The notes under the pieces: model-generated | What the model was told of the DNA's origin: nothing | Database searches by the model: none | What the model saw: the letters and a program-made list of their open reading frames with translations, nothing else | Shown here: one piece after another, positions 50,991-59,499 of the stretch | Layout: each line of letters starts with the position of its first letter | How positions within the stretch are numbered: position 1 is the first letter of the stretch | Source: Fibrobacter sp. UBA4223 | Lineage (GTDB): Bacteria; Fibrobacterota; Fibrobacteria; Fibrobacterales; Fibrobacteraceae | Reading direction: 5' to 3' | DNA length: 64,000 nt | NCBI GenBank assembly: GCA_002382975.1 | Contig: DFTB01000017.1 | Coordinates: 124,001-188,000, forward strand | Program-made: the position numbers and the translations under genes

Positions 50991-52847
50991 ATGCCCATTC
51001 TTTCTGCAAAGAACCTGCTTTTGCGCATCGGGGCGAACGCCCCCTTGCTGGACAACGTGTGCTTTGATATCGAGGCCGGAGACCGGATTTGCCTGGTGGG
51101 CCGAAACGGTTGCGGCAAGAGCACCTTGCTGAAGGTGCTTACAGATGAAATGGAGGTGCAGTCCGGCGAGGTCATCAAGAAGTCCGGCTTGCGGATTTCC
51201 CGAATGATCCAGGAAATCCCCGCCCACATGGAAGGGACTGTGCGGGACGTGGTAATGGAACCGCTTTTGCTGTCGGGCACGGCCCGCACGGGTGGCTCCG
51301 GCGAAGACGGTGCCGACGAGGGCCTGCACAATGCCCATGCCGAGGCGGTCCTCGGCAAAACGGGCATTGATGCCGACGCTTTGTTCGACAGCCTTTCCGG
51401 CGGGCAAAAGCGTCGCGTGCTCTTTGCACGGGCCCTCGCGGAGGACCCGGACCTGCTTCTGCTGGACGAACCCACCAACCATCTGGACATTCCCGCCATA
51501 CAGTGGCTGGAGGGAATCGTCACCCGCCTGAACTGTGCCGTTCTCTTCGTGAGTCACGACCGGGCTTTTGTCCGGAGGGTGGCTTCCCGGATTTTTGACC
51601 TAGACCGTGGCCGCGTGCGCTGCTGGGATTTCCCTTACGACAAGTTCGTGCAGTTTAGGGACCAGGCTTTGGCCGAAGAGGAAAAGGCCAACGCCCTTTT
51701 TGACAAGAAACTGGCCGAAGAAGAAGTCTGGATCCGCAAAGGAATCCAGGCCCGCCGCACCAGGAACGAGGGCCGGGTCCGCGCCCTCATCAAGATGCGT
51801 GAAGAACGGGCGGCCCGGCGCTCCCGGGTAGGGAACGTGAACATGCAGATTACCGAGGCGGAAAAATCCGGTCGCCTGGTGGCTCGCCTTACCGACGTGA
51901 ACTATTCCTACGACGGCTCGCCCCTGATCAGTAACCTCACCACGGAAATTTTCCGTGGTGACCGCATAGGAATCGTGGGGCCCAACGGTTCGGGAAAGAC
52001 CACGCTTTTGCGCCTGATTCTGGGTGAACTTGCTCCGGAAAGCGGAACGGTTCGGCTGGGGACGAACCTGCAGGTGGCCTACTTTGACCAGATGCGGACC
52101 AGGCTTCGGGAAGACAAGTCCCTGGTGGAAAACATCGGCGACGGCCAGGCCTACATTACGCTGAACGGCGTGAAGCGCCATGTGCTGAGTTACCTGCAGG
52201 ACTTTCTGTTTTCGGCGGACAGGGCCCGAGGCCCCATCAGTGCCCTTTCGGGCGGTGAACGGAACCGTCTGCTGCTGGCCTGCCTCTTTAGCCACCCCAG
52301 CAACGTGCTGGTGCTGGACGAGCCTACCAACGATTTGGACATGGAAACTCTGGACCTTCTGGCAGATTTGATTGCGGACTACAAGGGAACGGTTTTGACG
52401 GTAAGTCATGACCGGGCTTTCTTGGATTCGGTGGCTACGGAAATATTGGCTATCGAAGAAAACGGGAATGTCTTTGAAGCGGTGGGTGGTTACAGCGATT
52501 ACGAGGCCAACCGGAAACAGCGTGAAAAGGAAGCCGCCGGCGCAGCCCGTGCCTTGGCCGAAAGGGAACAGGCTCGAGGCCAGCAGGGCTCCGTCGCTGC
52601 GAGAGCTACCCCTGCCGAGGCGCCAAAAAAGAAAAAGCGCAGTTACAACGAGGAGCGGGAATACGCCGCCCTGCCCGAAAAAATCGAGACTCTGGAAGCG
52701 GAAATCGCCCAGCGCCAGACGGAACTTTCGAAGCCCGAAGTTTATACCAATGCGGCCCGGATTGTGGAGCTGCAGGGGGAGATTGCGGAAAGAGAAAAGG
52801 CGCTCGAAAAAGCTTACGAGCGCTTTGAAGAATTAGATACGTTTTAG
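50991..52847 (+). CDS. uup: ABC-F ATPase, Uup type
   Basis: 618 residues, two ABC domains without membrane segments. First: LVGRNGCGKSTLL, signature LSGGQKRRVLFARAL, Walker B LLLLDEPTNHLD. Second: IVGPNGSGKTTLLRLIL, ALSGGERNRLLLACL, VLVLDEPTNDLD. The linker is charged and the C-terminal 90 residues form the coiled coil typical of Uup (EIAQRQTELSKPEVYTNAAR). ABC-F proteins act at the ribosomal E site; Uup also binds branched DNA. Starts with ATG two bases after the nagZ stop. A heptamer array overlaps its stop codon. Confidence 0.95.
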   Translation: MPILSAKNLLLRIGANAPLLDNVCFDIEAGDRICLVGRNGCGKSTLLKVLTDEMEVQSGEVIKKSGLRISRMIQEIPAHMEGTVRDVVMEPLLLSGTARTGGSGEDGADEGLHNAHAEAVLGKTGIDADALFDSLSGGQKRRVLFARALAEDPDLLLLDEPTNHLDIPAIQWLEGIVTRLNCAVLFVSHDRAFVRRVASRIFDLDRGRVRCWDFPYDKFVQFRDQALAEEEKANALFDKKLAEEEVWIRKGIQARRTRNEGRVRALIKMREERAARRSRVGNVNMQITEAEKSGRLVARLTDVNYSYDGSPLISNLTTEIFRGDRIGIVGPNGSGKTTLLRLILGELAPESGTVRLGTNLQVAYFDQMRTRLREDKSLVENIGDGQAYITLNGVKRHVLSYLQDFLFSADRARGPISALSGGERNRLLLACLFSHPSNVLVLDEPTNDLDMETLDLLADLIADYKGTVLTVSHDRAFLDSVATEILAIEENGNVFEAVGGYSDYEANRKQREKEAAGAARALAEREQARGQQGSVAARATPAEAPKKKKRSYNEEREYAALPEKIETLEAEIAQRQTELSKPEVYTNAARIVELQGEIAEREKALEKAYERFEELDTF

Positions 52848-52915
52848 TTCGGATTTCAGAATTCGGAGTTGAAAATCTGAAATTCAATTCCGAATTCCGA
52901 ACTCCGAATTCAGAA
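52846..52915. repeat. Heptamer array filling a convergent gap
   Basis: AGTTCGG, ATTTCAG, AATTCGG, AGTTGAA, AATCTGA, AATTCAA, TTCCGAA, TTCCGAA, CTCCGAA, TTCAGAA: ten heptamers in a row, starting with the last two bases of the uup stop codon and ending at the ackA stop (52916-52918). The first and last units are complementary, so the whole gap can fold into one hairpin. Confidence 0.88.
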
Positions 52916-54088
52916 TTATTTGACCAGAGCTTCGGTGTCCAAAGCAATCAGCAGTTCTTCGTTTGTGGCGACGACCATCGCGGTCGGCGTGCCGTCCTTG
53001 CTAATGATGTGGCCGGATTCCTTGCCGTTCTTTTCGTTGCGGGCTTCGTCGATCTGATAGCCGAGAATCTTGAGGTTGTCCATGGCCATCTTGCGGACGA
53101 GCTTGCTGTTCTCGCCGATACCGCCGGTGAACACCAGCGCGTCGATGCGCGGGAGTGCCATGGCGATGCCGCCGATTTCGCGGGTGAGCCTGTAGGCGAA
53201 GGTTTCGAGGGCAATCTGTGCGCCCACATGGCCTTCGCTTGCGGCCTGCGTCAGGGTGCGCATGTCGTTAGAGAGTCCGGAGAGACCGAGGAGGCCCGAT
53301 TCCTTGTTCACGAGCTTGTCGAGGCGGTCGATATCGTAACCGTATTTTTTGCTGATGAAGAAGAGGATGGCTGGGTCAAGGGAGCCGGAGCGGGTGCCCA
53401 TGATGAGGCCCTCGAGCGGGGTGAAGCCCATGGTGGTGTCAACGCACTGGCCGTTCAAAATGGCGGAGCAGCTGGAACCGTTACCGAGGTGAGCGGTAAT
53501 GAAGCAGCAGTCTTCCGGCTTTTTGCCGAGAATCTTGGCGGCTTCGCCGGTCACGAAGCGGTGGCTTGTGCCGTGGGCGCCGTAGCGGCGGATTTTGTCT
53601 TCTTCGTAGAACTTGTAGGGGATGCCGTAGAGGTAGGCCTTGCGCGGCATGGTCTGGTGGAAGGCGGTGTCGAACACGGCGACCTGCGGGAGGCCCGGGA
53701 AGAACTTGGTGGCGCATTCCATGCCGGTGGCGTGTGCGGGTTCGTGAAGCGGGGCGAACAGCGTGATGCTGCGGATGTAGTCGATAACTTCTTGAGAGAC
53801 GCGTTCGCTCTTGATGTACTTACCGCCATGCACCACGCGGTGACCGATGGCTTCGATGGTGTCGATGAGCTTCTGTTCGGCGAGGAACTTCTGGACTTCG
53901 GCAACGGCTTCGGCGTGAGTGGGGCAATCGAAGTTGAAGTCGATGTTGCCGGCCGGGCCCTTGGCCTTTACGTGGCCGTTGACGCCGATGTTTTCGACGA
54001 GGCCGCTAGAGATGGATTCTTTGGTCTGGGTGTCGATGACAGCGAACTTCACCGAAGAGCTGCCGCAGTTAAGTACGAGTACGCGCAT
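52916..54088 (-). CDS. ackA: Acetate kinase
   Basis: 390 residues from the ATG at 54088 (AAGGAAACTACA before it). ASKHA fold: VLVLNCGSSSVKFAVID, GHRVVHGGKYIKS, AVFDTAFHQTMPRKAYLYGIP, RRYGAHGTSHRFV, FITAHLGNGSSCSAI, MGFTPLEGLIMGTRSGSLDP, ALVFTGGIGENS. It makes ATP from acetyl phosphate, the last step of acetate fermentation. No pta is adjacent. The mRNA leader holds a TAGACGA heptamer array. Confidence 0.96.
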   Translation of the reverse strand: MRVLVLNCGSSSVKFAVIDTQTKESISSGLVENIGVNGHVKAKGPAGNIDFNFDCPTHAEAVAEVQKFLAEQKLIDTIEAIGHRVVHGGKYIKSERVSQEVIDYIRSITLFAPLHEPAHATGMECATKFFPGLPQVAVFDTAFHQTMPRKAYLYGIPYKFYEEDKIRRYGAHGTSHRFVTGEAAKILGKKPEDCCFITAHLGNGSSCSAILNGQCVDTTMGFTPLEGLIMGTRSGSLDPAILFFISKKYGYDIDRLDKLVNKESGLLGLSGLSNDMRTLTQAASEGHVGAQIALETFAYRLTREIGGIAMALPRIDALVFTGGIGENSKLVRKMAMDNLKILGYQIDEARNEKNGKESGHIISKDGTPTAMVVATNEELLIALDTEALVK

Positions 54089-54102
54089 TGTAGTTTCCTT
54101 TT

Positions 54103-54172
54103 TAGACGATAGACGATAGACGATAGACGATAGATTGAGCGCCAAATTTAATCTTTCGTCTTTCGTCTGTAG
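54103..54172. repeat. Heptamer arrays (TAGACGA and TCTTTCG) in the ackA leader
   Basis: TAGACGA four times without a change and TAGATTG at 54103-54137; TCTTTCG, TCTTTCG, TCTGTAG at 54152-54172, with another CTTTCGTCT near 54188. On the ackA strand the first array lies between the -10 and the ATG, so it would be transcribed as part of the leader. Confidence 0.85.
54143..54150 (-). promoter_or_regulatory. -10 element TAAATTTG of ackA
   Basis: Minus strand, between the two heptamer blocks, 54 bases before the ackA ATG. Confidence 0.45.
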
Positions 54173-54218
54173 CCGTGAAACGGCGTTCTTTCGTCTAAAT
54201 AATAGGAATTTTATTAAC

Positions 54219-54226
54219 TACATTTA
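54219..54226 (+). promoter_or_regulatory. -10 element TACATTTA before the PAP2 gene
   Basis: Five bases before the ATG at 54232, no Shine-Dalgarno; fits a leaderless mRNA. Confidence 0.5.
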
Positions 54227-54231
54227 CCCCG

Positions 54232-54762
54232 ATGTTCAAGAAAATCGCAGAGTTTGACAACCAGGTGTCGGTCTACTGGACCAACCGGCATTTCTCGGAG
54301 AAGGTAAACGATCGGCTCCGCTTTTATGTGCGGCTTGGTGACGGCTACATCTGGGGCGCCTTTGCCCTGTTCGTTCTTGTGATGGTGGGTTGGGAAGCCT
54401 TTTTGCCTATCTTGTGGCAGGCCCTGATGGCCCTGGCGGTAAGCCTCATTATTTACGAGGTGGTAAAGCTGAACACCAAGCGGCCTCGCCCCTTTGCCGC
54501 CAACCCGCAAATCAAGGCAGAAGTGCCGCCCTTGGACAAGTACAGCTTTCCCTCGGGCCATACCATGAACAACCTGGCGGTTGCCAGTGCCGTCTTTTAC
54601 GGCGTGCCCCGGTACGGCTGGGTTATGCTGATTTTGCCCTTGACCTGGGGGCTCTTGCGGGTGTACTTTGGGGTGCACTGGCTCACCGACATTCTGTGCG
54701 GCTTTGTGCTGGGTATCGTGAGCTTTGTGCTGGGGCACCTGCTGTGGATAATGATTTTCTAA
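54232..54762 (+). CDS. PAP2-family membrane phosphatase
   Basis: 176 residues, four to five membrane segments. The three phosphatase motifs are KLNTKRPRP, YSFPSGHTM and RVYFGVHWLTDILCG. It may be an undecaprenyl pyrophosphate or phosphatidylglycerophosphate phosphatase; the sequence does not decide. The next gene starts four bases downstream. Confidence 0.9.
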   Translation: MFKKIAEFDNQVSVYWTNRHFSEKVNDRLRFYVRLGDGYIWGAFALFVLVMVGWEAFLPILWQALMALAVSLIIYEVVKLNTKRPRPFAANPQIKAEVPPLDKYSFPSGHTMNNLAVASAVFYGVPRYGWVMLILPLTWGLLRVYFGVHWLTDILCGFVLGIVSFVLGHLLWIMIF

Positions 54763-54766
54763 GCCG

Positions 54767-55471
54767 ATGACAAACGATTTTGTAAGCGCCCAGGACTTCT
54801 TTGAATCTCTCGCTCCCGACGAGCGGGTTTACCTGCTGGTGCGGCACGGTGAACGGAACCATATCACGCCAAACGATCCGGATTATGGCGCCCACGTGGG
54901 TCTGACGGAGCGTGGGCGGAAGCAAGCCCTTGGTTTGGGCCGGGTTGTCTCTGCTAGTGGCAAATCGCCTGCCGATGAGTGCTTTTTCTCTAGCCCAGTG
55001 GGGCGTTGTGTGGAAACGGCCGAATATATCGGCAAGGGCTGTGGTGTTGAGGCTCCCGAGGTGGAAAAGCTGGACAGCCTGGCGGAATACTTTGTTCAGA
55101 ATTATGCCGCCTATGAGGCTGTGCTGCGTGCAGGCTTTTACGAGGGTATCTGTGAGTGGCTGGCTGCCAATTCCCGCGATGCTGAAGTGACGGAAACGCA
55201 AGACGCAGATGCTCCTTTTTACCCCCTGGCGGAACGCTCCGAGGAGATGCTTTCCATGATGCTTGAAAAGGGGCATGCCCGCGTTAACGTGTTCGTGACC
55301 CACGACGCCTGGGTGGTGCCTTGCCTTACGCACTTTTGCGGCCTGAAATTTACGCCCCAGCGTTGGATGAATTTTTTGACCGGGATGGCGGTAGTGGTCG
55401 GCAGCGACGGCCAGACTATCCGGCGGATTGTTCCCGTGACGGCACTCCCTACGGGGTGGCTCCAATTTTAG
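54767..55471 (+). CDS. Histidine phosphatase family protein
   Basis: 234 residues. Catalytic RHGE in VYLLVRHGERNHI, then LTERGRKQALGLGRVV, FFSSPVGRCVETAEYIG and the second His in VFVTHDAWVVPCL. Branch 1 phosphoglycerate-mutase-like fold; the substrate is unknown. Four bases after the PAP2 gene, so probably one operon. Confidence 0.85.
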   Translation: MTNDFVSAQDFFESLAPDERVYLLVRHGERNHITPNDPDYGAHVGLTERGRKQALGLGRVVSASGKSPADECFFSSPVGRCVETAEYIGKGCGVEAPEVEKLDSLAEYFVQNYAAYEAVLRAGFYEGICEWLAANSRDAEVTETQDADAPFYPLAERSEEMLSMMLEKGHARVNVFVTHDAWVVPCLTHFCGLKFTPQRWMNFLTGMAVVVGSDGQTIRRIVPVTALPTGWLQF

Positions 55472-55565
55472 GGTTTTTGCCCGGTCAGTCCATTTACTTT
55501 GGATGTGATTTATATACATTTTGTCCAATGACCTTAACCTATCTGTAGATAATAAGAGGTTCTTT

Positions 55566-58019
55566 ATGGGTTTTAATTTCCGAGGGCTGGCCTTTAAGCA
55601 GTCCATGATGATCTTGGCGGCTATTACGGTCGTGTTTGGCTTGATTTTTGCCATCATGGGCCAAAAGACTCAGGACATACTGAACAAGATTACCATCGAA
55701 AACGGTGAGGAAACCAGCCGGGCCAATGTGAACTACATTGACAAGCTGTTCAATTCAGGGAAACTTGTGGGCGATGACATTGCAGAAACCATGGGCAAGA
55801 GGAGAATGTCCAAGGCGGATTTGGATACCTTCCTGTTGCATTCCCTTACCAACGCCCGTAACCTGATTCCCCAGATTGTGGCTGTGGTGCTGGCCTATGA
55901 ACCTGGCATGGGCCCGGAAACTCCCAAGGGCGAATTCATGCGTCTTGCCCGCTTTACCGAAAACGAAATCCGCCTGGTTACGGGAGCCAATTACCAGGAC
56001 AAGGAATGGTATTCCAGCACCAAGGAAGGTAAGACCAGCCGTTGGCAAGAACCTTTTATCGGTGAGTTCGTTCCCGAACCCATTGCCGTTTATACCGTCC
56101 CTATTTTCCAGAAGGATAAAAATGGCGATGACGTTTTGGCGGGTGTTCTGGCCATCGATATGTCTATCGAGTTCCTTAAAGACGAAATCGCGACGATTCC
56201 CGTTTCCAACGGGGGCTATGCCCTGATCACCTCGGAAAATAATGTGGCTGTCGCTTACCCTAAAAGCATTGCCCAAGGGAAAAGAAATCGTGAAATAGCG
56301 GTCAAGGAAATCCGCGGCAACAGTACCATTGACTTTGACAGAAAAAATAGGGACCCAAGCGGGCTGTTTATGGGAACGGTGGCCGGCGGAGAAGAATCGG
56401 CCGTTTACTACACCAAAATCAACTCCAACAATTGGACATTTATGGTGGTGTGGCCCGTCCAGAAGTTTTTACAAGACCAGAGAGACACCCGCAAGCTTTT
56501 CTTGATACTTGCTCTGGGTGGTTATGGCGTTATCCTTGTCATCATCTTGCTGATTTCTTTCAGAGTGGCAAAGCCTCTCAAGGAGCTCGTTTTTGCGGCA
56601 AAGAAACTTGGCGGTGGAAATTTCGATGTGGATATTCCGAAGGTTTCTGGCCGTGACGAGGTGGCGGAATTTGCGACGGCTTTCTCAAATATGCTTTCTA
56701 CGCTCAAGGCGCATATCGAAAAAGAGAAAGACATGAAACGGATTGAGCGGGAGCTGGATCTTGCCCGCAATATTCAGCTTTCCATGTTGCCCGGAGCCGA
56801 GCGCGACGAAAATTCCGAAGATGACCGCCATGAACTTGCCCCCTTCTTGCTCCCCGCAAAAGAAGTGGGAGGCGACTTCTACGATTTCTTCAAGATAGAC
56901 AACGACCATCTTTGCGTTGTGGTGGGCGATGTTTCTGGAAAGGGCGTTGCAGCGGCTCTGTTCATGATGGTGGCTCGAATAATCCTCCGTACCATGTCGA
57001 AGAACTTGAAGTCCGTAGTGGATGCCTTCAACAAAACGAACTATGCCCTGGCAAAGCGGAACAATTTGATGATGTTCGTGACGGTCTGGGCGGGTATTAT
57101 CGATTTGCGCACGGGACATGTGGAGTTTGCCTCTGCCGGCCACAATCCTCCTGCGGTCCGCCACGAAGACGGCTCGGTAGAGTTTATTCCTAGCCGCTCG
57201 GAACTGGTCATGGCGGCTATGGAAGATACTGTATATACCAAGCAGACCTATGACCTCAAGAAAGGCGATACCCTGTTCCTCTATACCGATGGTGTGACCG
57301 AAGCGACCAACGACAAGGATGAACTGTTTGGCAACGACAGGCTTCTGGATGCCTTGAAAAGGGGTGGCCGGCAGAACACTTCTGACACGTGCGCGCAGGT
57401 CAAGAGGGAGCTGGACGGCTTTGTGCAGAAGGCTCCGCAGTTCGATGACATTACCATGCTTGCTGTTAAGTTCAACGGAAGCGACGAACCCGTATGGGAA
57501 CGCTACGAAAAGACGGTGAACGTGGCCGAAAACGACAAGGGAGTCCTCAAGTCCTTTGTGCAGGATATCCTCACTCCTATGGACGGCGCAAAGAAGATGC
57601 AGATGAAGGACGCCTGGGAACGTTACGAAAAGATTGTAGATGTTGTACCCGAGAACCAGGATATTCTGACTGCTTTTGTTGAGGGAATCCTTGCTCCCAT
57701 GGAAGGCTCCATGAAGTCCCAGATGCAAATCAATATCGCCATCGATGAAATCTACAGTAACATTGTCAAGTTCTCGGGTGCTAGCGAGGTGACCTTGATT
57801 GTGGAAGTCCGCAAGGCGACGCTTTCGGCAAGGCTTACCTTTATCGACAACGGTAAACCCTACGATCCTATCAAGCAGGCGGACCCTGACGTGACGCTCC
57901 CTCTCGAGGAGCGTGAAATCGGAGGCCTCGGGATATTCATCGTGAAAAAGACCATGGATAGTGTCTGTTACCGCAGGAACGGCGACAAGAACGAACTGGC
58001 CATCACCAAGACTTTGTAA
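55566..58019 (+). CDS. Membrane receptor with PP2C phosphatase and HATPase kinase domains
   Basis: 817 residues from the ATG at 55566 (AAGAGG before it). Order: membrane segment about 12-32; periplasmic Cache-type sensor about 35-300 (KEWYSSTKEGKTSRWQEPF); second membrane segment about 310-332; HAMP about 333-385; SpoIIE/PP2C phosphatase about 395-640 (LPAKEVGGDFYDFF, VVGDVSGKGVAAALFM, FASAGHNPP, LFLYTDGVTEA); and a RsbW-type HATPase about 685-817 (INIAIDEIYSNIVKF, FIDNGKPYDP, GGLGIFIVKK). Residues before the HATPase contain a 40-residue tandem duplication (from WERYEKTVNV and WERYEKIVDV). The downstream STAS gene is the expected substrate, so one protein may both dephosphorylate and phosphorylate it. 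Confidence 0.9.
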   Translation: MGFNFRGLAFKQSMMILAAITVVFGLIFAIMGQKTQDILNKITIENGEETSRANVNYIDKLFNSGKLVGDDIAETMGKRRMSKADLDTFLLHSLTNARNLIPQIVAVVLAYEPGMGPETPKGEFMRLARFTENEIRLVTGANYQDKEWYSSTKEGKTSRWQEPFIGEFVPEPIAVYTVPIFQKDKNGDDVLAGVLAIDMSIEFLKDEIATIPVSNGGYALITSENNVAVAYPKSIAQGKRNREIAVKEIRGNSTIDFDRKNRDPSGLFMGTVAGGEESAVYYTKINSNNWTFMVVWPVQKFLQDQRDTRKLFLILALGGYGVILVIILLISFRVAKPLKELVFAAKKLGGGNFDVDIPKVSGRDEVAEFATAFSNMLSTLKAHIEKEKDMKRIERELDLARNIQLSMLPGAERDENSEDDRHELAPFLLPAKEVGGDFYDFFKIDNDHLCVVVGDVSGKGVAAALFMMVARIILRTMSKNLKSVVDAFNKTNYALAKRNNLMMFVTVWAGIIDLRTGHVEFASAGHNPPAVRHEDGSVEFIPSRSELVMAAMEDTVYTKQTYDLKKGDTLFLYTDGVTEATNDKDELFGNDRLLDALKRGGRQNTSDTCAQVKRELDGFVQKAPQFDDITMLAVKFNGSDEPVWERYEKTVNVAENDKGVLKSFVQDILTPMDGAKKMQMKDAWERYEKIVDVVPENQDILTAFVEGILAPMEGSMKSQMQINIAIDEIYSNIVKFSGASEVTLIVEVRKATLSARLTFIDNGKPYDPIKQADPDVTLPLEEREIGGLGIFIVKKTMDSVCYRRNGDKNELAITKTL
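57495..57734 (+). repeat. 120-base tandem duplication in the phosphatase/kinase gene
   Basis: TGGGAACG at 57495 and at 57615 start two diverged copies exactly 120 bases apart. The encoded copies share WERYEK, then LKSFVQDILTPMDG versus LTAFVEGILAPMEG, and MQMK versus SQMQ. It repeats the first helix region of the HATPase domain. Confidence 0.8.
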
Positions 58020-58038
58020 ATAAAAAAGGAACAATCTT

Positions 58039-58335
58039 ATGCAGATTACCAAGACTACTGAAAACGATAAGCTGACCCTTGCCCTTGAAGGGCGCCTGGA
58101 TACCTTGACGGCCCCGCTGCTGGAAGCGGAAGTCGTGGGCAAGCTGGACGGGGTGAAAACCCTGGTGTTTGATTTCCAGAACCTGGCCTACGTTTCTTCG
58201 GCAGGACTCCGAATCCTGTTTATGGCCCAGAAGGTCATGAGCAAGCAGGGACAGATGATTGTGAAGAACGTGAATTCCGACATTAACGACATTTTCAAGG
58301 TGACTGGCTTCAGCAACATCTTGACGATTGAATGA
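58039..58335 (+). CDS. STAS-domain anti-sigma factor antagonist (RsbV/SpoIIAA-like)
   Basis: 98 residues. TLALEGRLDTLTAPLLEAE at the start and the phospho-site loop FQNLAYVSSAGLRILF, where the first or second Ser is the usual phosphorylation site. It lies 19 bases after the phosphatase/kinase gene. In partner switching the unphosphorylated form binds an RsbW-type kinase; here the kinase domain is part of the neighbouring receptor. Confidence 0.92.
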   Translation: MQITKTTENDKLTLALEGRLDTLTAPLLEAEVVGKLDGVKTLVFDFQNLAYVSSAGLRILFMAQKVMSKQGQMIVKNVNSDINDIFKVTGFSNILTIE

Positions 58336-58488
58336 GCCCTAGGGCGGCTCAGTGCGCCTTTGGGATTTCGTGGAAGTGGATCTCGTCGTGCCAAATCTTT
58401 TGAAAAAAATGGCAGTTTTGGTGCTTGAACCGCAAACCGTCAGCACAGGCTTTCGTGAAAAAGAACGTCCTTCCCGTCATTTTCTTAA

Positions 58489-58516
58489 TCCTAGACCCCT
58501 AATCCCTGGCCCCTAA
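58489..58516. repeat. Heptamer array (CCCCTAA type)
   Basis: TCCTAGA, CCCCTAA, TCCCTGG, CCCCTAA, followed by TTACTAT, which runs into the -10 element at 58521. The rest of the gap 58336-58488 shows no gene; only a small hairpin GCCCTAGGGC at 58337-58346. Confidence 0.7.
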
Positions 58517-58520
58517 TTAC

Positions 58521-58527
58521 TATCTTT
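58521..58527 (+). promoter_or_regulatory. -10 element TATCTTT of the decarboxylase operon
   Basis: Directly after a heptamer array, 53 bases before the ATG at 58581. Confidence 0.45.
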
Positions 58528-58580
58528 CCCCCCGTTGATTTTTATTAACAGTTCACTTAATTAAATGGACAGATTCCAAT

Positions 58581-59453
58581 ATGAACGAAACAGAACAACT
58601 CACAGCTGATTCCTCGGCCCAGGTTGTGGATCCTGCACCTCAGAATGCAGCAGTCGCAGCCGCCGTTGAAGCTGCTGAACAACCGGCGCTTGTGGCAAGC
58701 GAACCTGTAGCACAGGTGAAGGGCAAGTTCGACGAACAGCTCGCCCTGATGCAGGCTTCCGATGCAGCCCAGGTGCAGGCACAGCTCTCCATGCCCCACA
58801 TGGACGATTCCATGGTCTACAAGATTGTGGAAACCCATGCTGGCAACCACGCCGTGCTTTACAAGACTTACGAACAGGCAGTGCTTGCCCGCGATGTCCG
58901 CGATTCTATCGAGAACGCTGCTGGCCACAAGGTGCTCCCCATCGCCAAGGCGAAACTGGGTTCCACCTACTGCAAGGGCGAATATTCCACCGAACAGGGC
59001 TGCAAGGGCGAAGCCGACACCTTCGGCATCGGCTCCCTGGTTGAATTCCAGGCCACGGGCCTCATCGTGGTGATGGTGGTTATCATTGGCCTCACGGTGC
59101 TCTGCTACCTCATGAGCTTCATTATGGCGAAGCTCGGTCTCAACAAGACTAAGGCTCCGGCACCTGCGGTCAAGGCAACTTCTGCTGCTGCCGCTGCGGC
59201 CCCGAAGACCATCGGCCCTGCCCACTGTGACTGGGACCCGAACGCAAAGAGCGTGCACCCGGGCTTCACCAACAAGCAGCTCCAGGCTTTCCTCGGCATT
59301 GCAGCCGTGGCCGCCCTGGAAGAACACCCCGGCATGACCAACGATCAGTTCCTTGCCCTGGTGACCGCCGCTGCGACCCAGGCCATTGGTCAGCCCTGCC
59401 GCGTGACCGCCTACAGAAACATTAACTCCCCTGCTTGGACGATTGTCAAGTAA
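58581..59453 (+). CDS. OadG/MmdD-like decarboxylase subunit with long extensions
   Basis: 290 residues, against 80-130 for usual OadG/MmdD. One membrane segment at about 157-177 (GLIVVMVVIIGLTVLCYLMS), preceded by FGIGSLVEFQATG as in OadG proteins, then an Ala/Pro linker and a C-terminal part (LQAFLGIAAVAALEEH, VTAYRNINSPAWTIVK) like the C-terminus of longer OadG forms. The first 150 residues (LALMQASDAAQVQAQLSMPH, TYCKGEYSTEQGCKGE) are not part of the normal subunit. No signal peptide is seen, so they would be cytoplasmic if topology is N-in. It should anchor the carboxyltransferase to the membrane pump. Confidence 0.75.
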   Translation: MNETEQLTADSSAQVVDPAPQNAAVAAAVEAAEQPALVASEPVAQVKGKFDEQLALMQASDAAQVQAQLSMPHMDDSMVYKIVETHAGNHAVLYKTYEQAVLARDVRDSIENAAGHKVLPIAKAKLGSTYCKGEYSTEQGCKGEADTFGIGSLVEFQATGLIVVMVVIIGLTVLCYLMSFIMAKLGLNKTKAPAPAVKATSAAAAAAPKTIGPAHCDWDPNAKSVHPGFTNKQLQAFLGIAAVAALEEHPGMTNDQFLALVTAAATQAIGQPCRVTAYRNINSPAWTIVK

Positions 59454-59499
59454 GGCAAACTTTTAAAACTCAACAGGCTTAAAGCCAGGAAAAATCAAA

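Noticed and set aside
54103..54137. Classical phase-variation repeat controlling ackA
   Set aside because: The array lies in the leader and a change by seven bases would not shift a reading frame; at most it changes leader folding.
58336..58488. Hidden small gene in the gap before the decarboxylase operon
   Set aside because: No frame over 30 codons with a start, ribosome binding site and usual codon use.
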